In this document: positions 10,441 to 20,965 of the stretch, piece after piece
Numbering within the stretch: position 1 is the first letter of the stretch
How the letters are laid out: each line of letters opens with the position of its first letter
Assembly: GCF_001540865.1 (NCBI RefSeq)
Contig: NC_033621.1
Span: forward strand, 16,881,612-16,945,611
Source: Ananas comosus
Taxonomy: Eukaryota > Streptophyta > Magnoliopsida > Poales > Bromeliaceae
DNA length: 64,000 nucleotides
Reading direction: 5' to 3'
Translations under genes and position numbers: made by a program
Notes under the pieces: model-generated
Database searches by the model: none
What the model was told of the DNA's origin: nothing
The model's input: only the letters and a program-made list of their open reading frames with translations

Positions 10441-11029
10441 AATACACATTATACTAGTGCTTGTATGATTGCACTGGGCATTTATGTAATATATTTATAT
10501 ATAGACATAGTGAGTTGTTTTTATTCCATTCATGTTATTGTATGTCTGTGAATCATCCAAAGATTAACAAGATGATGGCATGTATTTTCAAGAGTTGAGA
10601 ATTTGGAGCATATTTCATTGGTAGTTAATTCCTAAAGGCTCCCAATCGATGGATCATCACGGGGACGGTGGTGCACCCACTGAGATTGGTGCACTAGAAG
10701 TGTCATTTTCATAGACGAGTCTCAAGTCTAAGTGTGGAGACACTAGAGCTAAGCGCAGGTGGTTGTTAAGAACAAGGGTACCGAGTGTGAATCAATACGA
10801 GAAGTCACATTGTAATCTACTTACTCGTCAGTGACGTTCTTGATGCTGCAGTGATGTTCTTGATTCTTTGACTTGCAACATCTCGGCTATTCACTGATAG
10901 GGTTGTCGTAGTTTGACTGCACAGTATCTTAGAGATTAGTCATAATTTTCTAGTAGTGCATGTTGGCTACGACGGGTCTACAGTAGGAGTAGGAGAGTGT
11001 TCAAAAGAATCTATTGTCCTTAATAGAAA
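10441..11029. other. No recognisable feature
   Basis: Intronic sequence (minus-strand UGT80) between the family D LTR and the third fold-back copy. No frame, inverted repeat or match to another part of the window stands out. Confidence 0.4.
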
Positions 11030-11640
11030 GGTTAAAATCCTATGTGATTTAGATATCTTATTTTAAATCTTATTTTAAATAGTTTAAATAATTTTCTAAC
11101 CAAAATTCAATTGATTTAGATATCTTTACACCGTTAAACGAGAAACATCTCATATTGACCGTTAAAATTACAAATTTTGAAACTTTTTTATTATTAGGTC
11201 AATGATGCCGAAAAGATTTGAAATTTGGTTTCTAGATACTTTAAGTGGTATAGATCATGTTCAACGATGCCAATCGTCGATTTGGAGGCTCGATCATCGA
11301 AAACAAATACGGAGCTCGTTTGCTACCAATAGCATTCCAGCTCAACTCTCTCTCTCTCTCTCTCTCTCTCTCTTTAGGCAAATGATGTCGAAAAGATTTG
11401 AAATTTAATTTCTAAACAATTCAAGTGGTATAGATCATGTTCAACGGTGTCGATCGTCGATTTGGAGGCTCCATCATCGAAAACAAATGGGTGGCAAAAG
11501 TGCCGGTTTGCTATCGATAGTATTCTAGCTCAACTCTATATATATATATATATATATATATTTGTATTTATTTGTATTCATAGAGTCCGGCTATGGTGCT
11601 TTTAAAAGCACTAAGCACTTGGTGCTTGCAAGTTTTCCAC
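11030..11640. mobile_element. Fold-back family copy 3, internally duplicated arm
   Basis: The arm sequence (TGATTTAGATATCTTTACACC ... GATCGTCGATTTGGAGGCTC) is present. Its second half is duplicated in tandem at about 11200-11347 and 11379-11520 (GATG-CGAAAAGATTTGAAATTT ... ATCATCGAAAACAAAT). The units are separated by (CT)n at 11347-11373 and followed by (TA)n at 11526-11561. A perfect 16-bp palindrome GTGCTTTTAAAAGCAC lies at 11596-11611, with CACTTGGTGCTTGCAAG after it. Same module order as copy 2. Confidence 0.65.
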
Positions 11641-11711
11641 CATTAGAAATCATGCTATTCCACCAACCATCCGCTCAACAAATCACAAGTATAATGTGTA
11701 GACAAAATCAC

Positions 11712-11863
11712 CTTCTCACTTTCCGATAATCTATCCAGTTTTAAGTCGCACTTCGGAGATTCCTTCTTCTCCGTACAAGATCTAGGTAATGCATTCTCAA
11801 AACCTTTGAACGGCAAACTAGCCAAATTTGAGTGCACCGGTGCTGTTTTACAATGCGCCAAGC
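11712..11863 (-). CDS. UGT80 exon: N-terminal variable region
   Basis: 152 nt, entering with two bases of a split codon and ending in phase 0. On the minus strand the acceptor is TTTTTACCCAG before GCTTGG, and the donor is GAGAAG followed by GTGATT. It encodes about 50 residues, including HCKTAPVHSN, SCTEKKESPK and DLKLDRLSESEK. The last block is the conserved end of the variable N-terminal region, just before the KIQNDGTVEVDVT motif of plant UGT80 proteins. It joins in phase to the exon at 6110-5859. The preceding exon with the start codon was not found upstream. Confidence 0.72.
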
Positions 11864-13659
11864 CTGGGTAAAAACAATTAAAACAAGTAGATATCATGTT
11901 AATAGAGCACAAAATGTTTAAACTAGTAACAACTCAAGAATAAGAGATGCTAGTACTCCAAAAAATCCAGCAGCGGATATTCAGGGATAACATGATCAGG
12001 AAAGAAGACGATCAAAGCCGCTAACTCAATTAACAGGTAATAATGTTTTAAGTCAAACCATAGTCTGTCCCATTTACCTAAAGCATGAAAAACTTGGAAA
12101 CTGAATCCTAATCTCTAAAGGTTAATTGTCACTGAAGGTGTTGCAGGGATGACCAATAATTATTATCAGTTAATGCACAAGAACTGCACAAAGTTACATT
12201 TTCACGTGAAAGGTTACATCTCATTGGGAAGGAAAGTGGCCATCGACATATGGTAAATAGGCTAGGCCGCTAGGGTACAGCAGGCTAGGGTACAGCATCT
12301 TTTGCAAACAATAATTTAGTTATGAAAAGGGCAAAAGTATACCATGACTATGATAACACTCTAGGTCAAACACGACAAGAGAGGTAACAGAATATTATAA
12401 ATCAAAATTATCCATCCATACCTGCAAAAGATAGCGCTATAATTATGCCCTTCTATATGAAGCATCACCTCTCACCATTTCCGAGCAAAATTCCAATATG
12501 ACTTCTGTCTGGTAAAAAAACAATCACCTCTCACAATTTCCCAATTTTATCTACATCTGACATAGGTCTAAACTAACCAGAAATGTTTCAAAAGATGTGG
12601 GCAAAAAAAGTATAAAAAAAGCTTCCACCCAACTCTCTCTAGTGTATACTAGTCTATACAAGAGCAGGACGCATCTATGAATGAACATCACAAAAACTGC
12701 ATCAAAGGCCCATTTCAAGTTCAACAGGAAGAAATAGAAACCTTCAAGCAGAGAGTTTTTATGCATGTCAACAGATTTCAACAATAGATCTGGCCATTTT
12801 TCGATGTCCAATGACAAGATGAAACAGTGTAAAAAGACAAGATGAGATTTTCAGCCTGAGAGGCCTCACAAAGTGATAGTATCCAACAAAATCTCTGAAT
12901 TATAGCTGCTCAGATGCTCCATGTGCTTGGAGGAGAGATTAAAAAAAAATTTAAGTCCCCAAAGAAAGAAAGCAAAGCGACAGAATATATCTTGTTTCCA
13001 AAGTTTATGGCAGCATATCACAGATTATTGCCTACATGTGGTTCAGACCACAATGAGGCTTAAGAGCAGAAAACCAATCTTTTTGGTGATGCTTTTCTTG
13101 AGTGCATGTATTATATGGCTTTTTTTTTTATTGAAGGGCATAAAGATGCTATGAGAGGCACTAGAAGCTTTTCCATATATTTCGTGCATAAAATTATTGA
13201 CAACTAAGGCTGGCTTCCGGAATGCTTGCCACTAACACTATTGACTGCTTCGATTAAAAAAAAATGCTGTAGACTCCAGTCTTGGGATAAAAGGAGGTCT
13301 TTCTTTGCTAAAAAATCATACTCCCAAGAAAAATAGGGCTCTTTCCATAGAGAAAAATCCATAACCACTAAATTTAGTTTCATTTTCATGCTACCACTTA
13401 GCATTATTTGCTGTGAATGACAGATTAGGAAGCAGATGAAATTCTATGACAAAACTTTGTCAATCTAATCAACACCACAAAGGCTTGGCATATTTAGTGT
13501 GTCATAATCAATTGTTGGTCAAAGAGCAAGCGCGCCAAAAGTGTAGATGTAAAATATTGAACTTCAGTTTAGTCTACTAAACTTCGGCCAAAAAGGATAA
13601 ACTACAGATGAAATTGCGAAAACACAATTTGGACGAGTTGAATGGCTAAAAGATAGCTT
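11864..13659. other. Gene-poor stretch upstream of the UGT80 fragment
   Basis: AT-rich, with no repeat matched elsewhere in the window and no long frame. On the minus strand this is where the missing 5' exon and promoter of UGT80 might lie. I could not identify a start-codon exon. It may be residual intron or intergenic DNA. Confidence 0.4.
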
Positions 13660-15061
13660 AGGGCCAAGTTTGGATAAAAACATATCGAAAATGAAGTTTT
13701 TAGAACGAGTTTCTAAGAACTGAAATTTCAGAAGTCCTAGCTTCCATGGGGAAGCCCGGATCTTGAAGTTGCTAAAACTTCAAAGTGCGAACAGAGGAAG
13801 TCAGACCCTGAACAGTATTTGCGCATGACAGCGCTTGGGATCGGGGCCTTGGAAAGGAAGTCCAGATTTTCACGCCGGTTGGGGAAGTACAGACCTTAGG
13901 GAGATAAGTTCAGATCTTTGCTATAAGATGCCCTATCGAATGTTCAACATCCGGACTTTCATGAGGAAGTTTAGACTTTTCGCAGCTAGAGCTGTTTGAG
14001 AGAGGTATCTTATATCATTTTGGTTGGATTGAGGGGTATATGTGCAATTGTTACAACCCCTCTATATATAGGGGACCTCCCAAGTTGGAAAGCCACAATC
14101 TAAACCTCTCCTCTCTCTTTCTTGCTCTCTTCCCCTCTCACACTCTCCTCTCTTGCTCCCTCTCTTTTTAGCTTTGAAGAAAACGGAGACCGAATTCTCA
14201 CTCCTCAGGACCCTAGAGTGAGAGCCTCAAGAAATGGAAATGATGACCTCGGCCTAGGCGAGCTTTGCTTGAAGAAGAGCAAAAACTTGTGATTCAAGGT
14301 GAGTAGCCCTTGAGCTCTTAATTCATTTTTTGGTCGTCGTCGATTTTATGACTCTTGTGAAGTTTTGGAGTCGATTTGGGGTTTTATTTGTGTTGTACAC
14401 ATAATGTTCGCATAATATTGAAAAATCTAGGGTTTTCTTGAAAATGATTGGAGAATCCCCCAAATTGGTGGGAGTTTTGGTTATTGTGGGAAATTGCAAG
14501 CCCTACCTGTGGCGAAATGTGTGTTTTGTCAGACTGAGCTAGGGTTCAAGCTTTGCAGCTTAAGGCCCCATGATTGGATATGACAAGTGGTATGATGAAT
14601 ATTTGGAACCCTAGAGGAGTTTGTGATGTTCCTGTCTTTCTCCTTAGGACCAAGTGAAGGTCGAGGAGCCGACGACTTCCAGTAAATGTCGAGTTTGTGA
14701 TTCAAGGGAGTACTAAGTCCAGAATGGTCCTGCTCCACTATTTGGTTCGCCTGTTCCTATCCTTCTCTCTTGTTCCCTTTTGATATGGTCGTCGTGCCCT
14801 TGATATATGCTTGTATGAGGATGGAATAGATATTGCATTACTATTGTTAATTAGCATGCTTAGCATTGACTCTATACTTAGTGATATCGTCTTTATGTCG
14901 TACTTGATCGCTTTTTAAGGGCACTTGATATGCAAGATTTGAACTTACCGTCGTAGGGGCAATCGTCATTGAGATTAGGGTATACTTGTTAGATCTGCTA
15001 CTGACCCTTGAGCATTTGCATAGGATTATAATTTGCAGCGCAGTGAAACTGAGACAAACAC
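13660..15061 (+). mobile_element. Gypsy-type LTR fragment with promoter
   Basis: Non-coding block with short recurring words such as GGGAAG-CC-GA-CTT and AGGAAGT-AGA (13740-13980), then a TATA region and the CT-rich leader CTCTCCTCTCTCTTTCTTGC typical of plant LTR R/U5 starts. It runs into the decayed Cassandra LTR at 15062. No internal coding region is attached. Confidence 0.5.
14028..14070 (+). promoter_or_regulatory. LTR core promoter: conserved upstream element plus TATA
   Basis: TGTGCAATTGTTACAAC (14041-14057) lies directly upstream of CTCTATATATAGG (TATA near 14062-14070). The same 17-mer sits in the same place before a TATA on the minus strand of the LTR at 34.6 kb, and a related TGCAATTG precedes CTATATAAAC at 19.03 kb. 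Conservation between different LTR families supports a functional core promoter. Confidence 0.55.
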
Positions 15062-16175
15062 TGTGCGAAACCTTTAGGATTTGGAATAGTTCTATATATA
15101 AGGTATAGTAGGGCTAAACCTCTTAATCCATCTATAGCATTTTGGACGATAGCTAGGCCAAAAAGGTTAAGAGGGTAAAGCATGCTAAGGCTAAAGTAGT
15201 TCTAGAATGGGTGACCCTCCTAGGAACCAGGGCGTCATAGTTGACATCAGAACCAATCACCAGCAGAAAGTATGAGATGTCTCGAGTAAGCCAGGGTCTG
15301 AAAATAACGAGCTAAGTCGAGGTCTTAATGACATGGCTAGCGAGGCAAGTCTTACATCGCCTGGTGCTTGTGAGTGTTCTTGAGCCTGACATGGACATCA
15401 GGACTTAAAAAGGGAAGGAATGTGACACTCATAGGATTTGAAAGTCCTATAAATAAAATATAATAAGGCAAGTAAAAAAATTATTAATAGACTTAAAAAA
15501 TATTATAATTAAAAAAATAGTCTTTTAAAAAATTTATTTACGAAATTATGCTTATGCGATGAATAAATTACCGTTTTTTCAATGCAATAAATTATTTGCC
15601 GCTTTCTTCAAAGCATTAGTATTAATTTTAGGGTCTAATACTCTACATCTTTTGATGTCAGGATATAGTAATTAGAAAATATATAAGTTTGGTAAAAGCG
15701 ATAAACAATTTATTGCTTTTAGAAAGCAGTGATGATTCACCGCTTTTATCAACACCGCTTTCTAAAAACAGTAAATAATTCACCACTAAAGCCTAATTTT
15801 ACAAATAAAAATGTTGGATGCCTATTCTTAGAATTAAAAAAATTTAAAAGCCTAGTCGCCCAAAAACCCCACTAAAATCTCTTAATTCGGCTATAGCATT
15901 TTGGGCAATGGCTAGACCCAAAAGTTTAAGAGACTTATACATGCTAGGACTAGAGTAGTTCTAGGATAGATGATGCCCCCAGGAAGTGAAGCATCATTAA
16001 CGTTCATAGAATTTGGAATAGTGCTATATATGAGGTATAGAGTATAGTAGGGCTAAACCTCTTAACCCGACTATAGCATTTTGGGTAGTGGCTAGGCCTA
16101 AAAGATTAAGAGGGTTAACCGTGCTAGGGCTAAAGTATTCTAGGATGGGTGACCCCCAAAAAGCGGGGCGTCACA
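15062..16175 (+). mobile_element. Decayed Cassandra-type TRIM cluster, plus orientation
   Basis: LTR a (15062-15238) contains TATATATAAGG, AAGCATGCTAAGG and TCTAGAATGGGTGACC, the 5S-like promoter box region. An internal stretch of about 180 bp follows, with a degraded primer site (GACATCAGAACCAAT). A purine tract AAAAAGGGAAGGAA then leads to TGTGACACTC, the start of LTR b (15421). LTR b is interrupted at about 15476-15865 and resumes to about 15995. LTR c (about 16000-16175) ends GGGGCGTCACA with TCTAGGATGGGTGACCC. Older and more diverged than the copy at 22.9 kb, and in the opposite orientation. Confidence 0.75.
15476..15865. repeat. AT-rich insertion splitting a Cassandra LTR
   Basis: About 390 bp of AT-rich sequence interrupts LTR b. 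It carries short inverted repeats (TTTTAGAAAGCAGTGATGA against the CACCGCTTTCTAAAAAC side). It could be a small hairpin element, but its ends are unclear. Confidence 0.4.
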
Positions 16176-16459
16176 TTTTGGATGGTCGCGTCTCCAAAGT
16201 TCTCTTCAGAGTAAATAGTCGTTATGCGGCAACCGTGGCAATCGCACCCTTGCATGCCAAGGGGCCGTGGTGACCAGCCCGGCCTTGTACACAATGAAAT
16301 AACCATGGCAGCGAGTTCCTCGCAATGCTTTTTCAGTAAGCTTGGGTTGGCTCCCCATGACCGATCAGTGGTTAGATTGGATACAGTTGAGTAGTTGGGA
16401 TACTCAGAGGCATTGATGCATGAGTATACTTGGTTATTGCCATTATAGCGTCATGTTTA
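16176..16459. other. No recognisable feature
   Basis: A short interval between the last Cassandra LTR and the truncated gypsy LTR. No coding or repeat signal could be supported. Confidence 0.35.
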
Positions 16460-17062
16460 CATAATGTATTGAAACTCAATATAGTGTACCGAATTTTTAC
16501 CAAATTGACAAAATGCAAATCAAAGTCATGCTAGACGTGATTAAAATGGGTTTGGAGGAACTTAGAATGAGTTTGGAACGAGTTGAAATCAATTCGGATC
16601 AAAATAATTTCAAAAGTTGGAATCTGAAATTCAAACTTTTCAGACACCCGAAACAGGGTTTCGGACGCCCGAACCATTTCGGACAGCCCAGCTAAGTACC
16701 TGGACCAAGTAGACACTCTACTGAAAACTCGAGATCATGAAGGAATAAAGAATCGGGCATCCAAATGGCCGTGCAAGCGTCCGAAACACCCTTCAAGTGA
16801 TTCCCATGAGTGTCCTAACTCCTTCCGGACACTCAACTCAAGAGGACAGACCGCATTGCTCGTTCAAGAAATGTGCGCCCGGTTTGCACTGCAAGCGCGC
16901 GAAACTTGTATCGAACGGACTAAGCGGGCTCCAAGATCACCTTTCGGACACTGTTGCCGAGAACTCTAGAGGATCTGTCTAGATATTTCGAGCGCCCAAA
17001 AATTCAGGCAGCGGCCCGAAACCTGTTGCGGAAACTGTGGTCTTTTGTTGCAAATACAAATG
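16460..17062 (+). mobile_element. Ty3/gypsy 5' LTR fragment, truncated
   Basis: Aligns with the first about 690 bp of the LTR starting at 18325. Shared landmarks are GAAACTC-ATA, a GGGTTTCGG-C-CCCGAACCATTTCG core, AAGGAATAAAGAATC and GCAAATACA-AT. It stops at about 17062, where integrase sequence begins, so the rest of the LTR plus gag, protease, reverse transcriptase and RNase H have been deleted. Confidence 0.7.
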
Positions 17063-18290
17063 AACGGCCCAAAATGATGTACAAAGATTTGAGAACACAT
17101 TATTGGTGGCCCAAAATGAAAGGTGATGTTGGGCGCTATGTGGCTCAGTGCATAGTATGCCAACAAGTCAAGGTGAAACAACGACTCCCGGCGGACAAGT
17201 TGTAAAGTTTATTTATACCCGTTTGAAACCAGAAGAACATTACCATGGACTTCATCGTGGGCTTAACCCTATCACAAGAAGGCCACAATGTAATTTGGGT
17301 GGTAATAGATCAGTTGATGAAATCGGCTTATTTTCTACCAATCCACAACATTCGATTGAGGAAATTGACACAGATCTACATCGATGAAGTTATGTGCCTC
17401 CGTAGAGTGCCAAGTATGGATCGTCTCAGATCAAGATCTCCGATTCATATCGCAATTTGGAAGTCTACAAAAGGCTCTTGGGATGCGCCTCGATTACAGC
17501 ACAGTGAATCATCATCAAAGTGATGGACAATCAAAAAGAACAAATCAAATTCTCGAAGATATGTTGCGGGTGCGTCTTGGACTATGGAACAAGCTAGCAA
17601 CAATATTTGCCAATAGCGAATTCGTCCACAATAATAGTTTTCAAGCCAGCACCGGGATGGCACCCTATGAAGCATTGCATGAAAGGAAATGCCCGTCTCC
17701 ATTGCATTGGAGCAAGGTTGGTGAGAAACCTACCTTAGACCCGGACATGGTACAAAAGGCTGAGGAAAAAGTTCGCGATTGCACGTCAATGGTTGTTGAC
17801 GGTGCAAAGTCGACAAAAGAGCTACTCCAACAAGCGTCAACATGATTTAAAGTTTAGCGTCGGAGACCAAATATTCTTGAAGCTCTCCCGAACAAGATGA
17901 GTAAAGCAATTTTGAATGCGAGAAGGGTTAATTCCTCGCTATATTGGACCATTTGTGGTGTTGGAGCGGATCGAACCCATGGCATAACGGGTTATGCTAC
18001 CCCTAGCTTGGTAGGAGTACGCGACGTATTCCACTTGTCTCTACGCCGCAAATATGTATCTAATCTCACGCACGTTATTAGCTATCCAAATCGTAGTTGC
18101 GGGAGGATTTGAGCTATGGCAAGATCCAATTACCAACAAGAGAAAGCGTTGCGAAATTGCACCATTCCATATGTCAAGGAGTTGAAGGGCAACCAATGAG
18201 GAGCGTAAAGCTATTCCAGAGCTCAAGAACATAATTCGGGAGCATTTTTCCCACTTCTTCGGACAGTCAACTTAAGTATGAGTTTTCAAT
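17063..18290 (+). pseudogene. Ty3/gypsy integrase with chromodomain remnant
   Basis: Frameshifted remnants follow the integrase order. First is a zinc-binding segment, HYWWPKMKGDVGRYVAQCIV then CQQVKV (17098-17190). Next come core pieces MDFIVGLTLSQ, IWVVIDQLMKSAYFLPI (17245-17345), WIVSDQDLRFISQF and a degraded DGQSKRTNQ (17408-17545), then MAPYEALHERKCPSP (17657-17703). A GPY/F-like tail has DVFHLSLRRKYVSN (18020-18062). The last piece (18150-18280) contains NCTIPYVKE-like and REHFSHFF words that resemble a chromodomain. At least three frame changes and several stops make it non-functional. Probably a chromovirus of the Tekay/Del type. Confidence 0.8.
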
Positions 18291-18309
18291 TTCGGGGACG
18301 AAAATCCTT

Positions 18310-18324
18310 TTAAGGTGCAAGGGA
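18310..18324 (+). promoter_or_regulatory. Degraded polypurine tract
   Basis: TAAGGTGCAAGGGA lies directly before the TGTAATATGC start of the 3' LTR and after TTTCGGGGACGAAA, the usual end of gypsy coding regions. It is the expected second-strand priming site, with some pyrimidine substitutions. Confidence 0.6.
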
Positions 18325-20506
18325 TGTAATATGCTGAAACTCGGTATGGTGTGCCTAACTTTGGTCTTTGGCCAAATTACCAAAGTGCGAATCAAAATCC
18401 TGCTAGATGCAATTATAATAGGTTTGGAGAAACTTAGGCCGAGTTTGGAGCAAGTTAACATTAATTTGGATCAAAATAGATTTCCAAAAATGATTGGAAT
18501 ATGCATTCCAAAGTTTCCGAACACTCAGAATAGGGTTTCGGGCACCCGAACCATTTCGAACAACCCAATTCAGCGCCCAAACCAAGCGGATGCTCTATAC
18601 GAGAGCTCCAATTCAAGCGGGAATAAACATTCAAGTGTCCGAATGGCCTTGCGGCCATCAGAAACACCTTTCGAATGGTTCCTGCGGGTGTTTGAACGCC
18701 TTCCGGACGCTCTACGCGAGAGCTTGGACTAGCAGAGGAATAAAGAATCAAGCGTTCGAACAATTGCACAGGTGTCCAAAACACCCTTCATGTGATCCCC
18801 GCAGGCATCTAAATTTTTTCCGGACGCTCAACCTGAAAGGACGGACCACGATTTTCATTAAACAAACTGGTGCCCGATTTGCCCTGCAGGTGCCCAAAAC
18901 ATGTATTAGGCAGATTAGGTGGGCGCCCAGATCACCTTCTCGATGCTGCTACTAAGAGCTCTAGAGAATTTGTCTAGAAACTCTAACTTATTTTGTGCAA
19001 ATACATATAAATGGGGGGTTTGAATGCAATTGAAGCACTCCTATATAAACCTTTTCACAGCCAAACACCCTTCCCCTCTCTAGTCTCTCACACTCTTTCT
19101 TTCTCTCTCTAAATGAAGAGAAACCCTAACTTCCTCCAATTGTTGGATCTCTTTAATCCGTCTCATTGGAGCTTGGAGGAGATTAAGAGCATCAAGGAGT
19201 AGCTCTAGGAGCGAGAAGGTGACCACCTCAACCACATTTCTCTTGTTTAGAGAAGAAGAGGTGTGAGCTTTTTAGGATTTGTTTTTAGGATTTTTCCCAG
19301 ATGGAGGATTTAAAGGTTCTAACTTGATTATAACTTCTTTTAGGATTTCTGGAGGTTCTAGTGAGACCAAGAAGCATCTACCAAGAGTATTCAAGAGAAG
19401 GTAGGGAATATCACCGAAATAGATTTGATAAAACTTGCTTGTATCACAAATAAAAAGGAGATAAAACTTGCTTAGTTTGCATACTATGAGATCTAAGAGG
19501 TCAAGAGGGCCTACGAGCACATAGTCTAGGAAAATAAGGTCTTAACCTCTTTGCTATGTTAAAAGGAAAGTATATATTATATGTATGTAAAGCACTATGT
19601 GAACTTAAAACTTAGATGGCATAGTAGTGACATCAGAACCTAGGATGAAAACCTAGAGTGTGGAACATAGAGACACACACGGACATCTAGGCAAACTTGA
19701 TCTAAAAGGTATGGGATCTTGTGAGTGAACTTCCGAAAGTGCCATATTGAGATATGTCGATTCCCCTCGATTCTATACTCGATATCGGGAGATGCCGATT
19801 ACCCTCAACTCCCTATATCGAACTTGGAGATGCTAATTTCCTTCGGCTCCAAGTGCCTACCGATTGGAAAGATCAAAGATGTCAATTGCTTTCGACTCTC
19901 CATAAGGTATTTAGGAAGAAGTGGAACCAAACCAAAGATTTGGTTAGAGACAAGGAATGATTTGTGACAATCATATAGGCAAATGACAATAGTATATCAT
20001 TGTGGCATCTAGTTATTTCATTGAGGACTAGTAGTTGTATTCCACCTATTGTAGTAATAGTAGTTTCATTTATTACTATTATTCTACTAATGCTTCCTTT
20101 GGACCGAGTGAGTGTAAAGCGCCACTTTCAGTGGTTGCACCTAATGGGAACTTATTTTCTAACTCCATTGATGTTGTTGTTTTTTAGAGCCATCTTCCAC
20201 CGGCGAGATGCGGGATCACGGGAAGTGCGTCACGAGTTAGATAAACTGTGGCTAGTCAATCTGGTGAGTACCCTATTTTGTATGAACAACACTTAAATGT
20301 ATTATTTTGGGAAGTAATGTGTTGTAAACCTTAAAGGCGTTAATTTGTAATAGATTTAACTTAGAAGTTAATTACTTTGATGCTTTTTGGCATCCATATT
20401 ATGTATGTATTGTACAAGTTGGTATATGTTTCCGCTTCATGCGAATAGGCAAAACCTTGCCAATTCGGCGGAACTCAAGTAGCCCTGATGAAGTTCAGGA
20501 TATAAA
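18325..20506 (+). mobile_element. Ty3/gypsy 3' LTR, about 2.2 kb
   Basis: Begins TGTAATATGCTGAAACTC directly after the polypurine tract. A TATA box CTATATAAAC lies at 19041-19050 with a CT-rich leader after it. The LTR ends in AATAGGCAAAACCTTGCC, AATTCGGCGGAACTCAAG and GTTCAGGATATAA, a decayed form of a usual ...GGATGTGACA end. It shares its first 690 bp with the truncated LTR at 16460. Confidence 0.7.
19022..19050 (+). promoter_or_regulatory. LTR core promoter
   Basis: TGCAATTG followed about 10 bp later by CTATATAAAC, then a CTTTTCACAGCC and CT-rich leader. Layout matches the promoter at 14028-14070. Confidence 0.5.
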
Positions 20507-20965
20507 AACCATTTAGAATGGACAGATATGATTTTGAACTTCAATAGTCAAATCAACCACCATATCCCACAATTAAACCAAGGATTATCATTGTGTTCAT
20601 TTTTGGCTAGGTTCTTAAACTAAGATGCTTCATTTAAAATTAAAAAAAAAAAAAAGAAGCACCAACCAAGAAACAGGTCGAGAGAGAAATGTCATGACAG
20701 AATAAATATTCCCATGGCATTATAAGGTTGAAACCTCACTAGTGATGAGCATAGTTTACTGGGTTAGCACATAATAATTTGCAATTTCTTTTGAAATATC
20801 AAGCATAACAATGGTCACGTATTCAAAACCGTGTGAACAAAAAACAGTAATGTGACAGATTTTGAATAGTATAGCTATCATTAGAACAATAATTAACCAT
20901 CAAAAAGCAATCAAACCAACCTGGACAAGGGGACAAACAGATCTCCGAATCTCTTGACCCAGTAA
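20507..20965. other. Non-repeat flank with an exon-like segment
   Basis: Between the gypsy LTR and the TIR element start. On the minus strand 20962-20921 reads LLGQEIRRSVCPLVQ and meets a donor-like CAG/GTTGG at 20920. The frame would continue across the TIR element into 24930-25080. I do not recognise the product. Confidence 0.3.

Larger units (their letters stand above)
4395..11863 (-). pseudogene. Sterol 3-beta-glucosyltransferase (UGT80-type), N-terminal fragment, probably truncated
   Basis: Four exons with proper splice borders (11863-11712, 6110-5859, 5000-4889, 4704-4534) and one decayed exon (about 4453-4395) encode the start of a UGT80-type sterol glucosyltransferase. This membrane-associated family-1 enzyme transfers glucose from UDP-glucose to the 3-OH of sterols. 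Recognisable blocks are DLKLDRLSESEK, LVKIQNDGTVEVDVT, LKIAMLVVGTRGDVQPF, EFGHHVRLATHVNFHAF, MARNKGFLLSGPAEIS and RAQAIIANPPAYG. Exon phases agree at every join (0, 0, 1, 1). About 190 of the usual roughly 600 residues are present. The first exon, the rest of the glycosyltransferase-28 N domain and the whole C-terminal half with the UDP-sugar motif are missing. The last exon is frame-damaged, so I call this a truncated pseudogene. A badly assembled or rearranged real gene remains possible. Confidence 0.8.

Noticed and set aside
11655..11711. Extension of the UGT80 exon to the longer open frame
   Set aside because: The frame stays open past the donor GAGAAG/GTGATT, but the family alignment continues in the exon at 6110, so the extension is intron.
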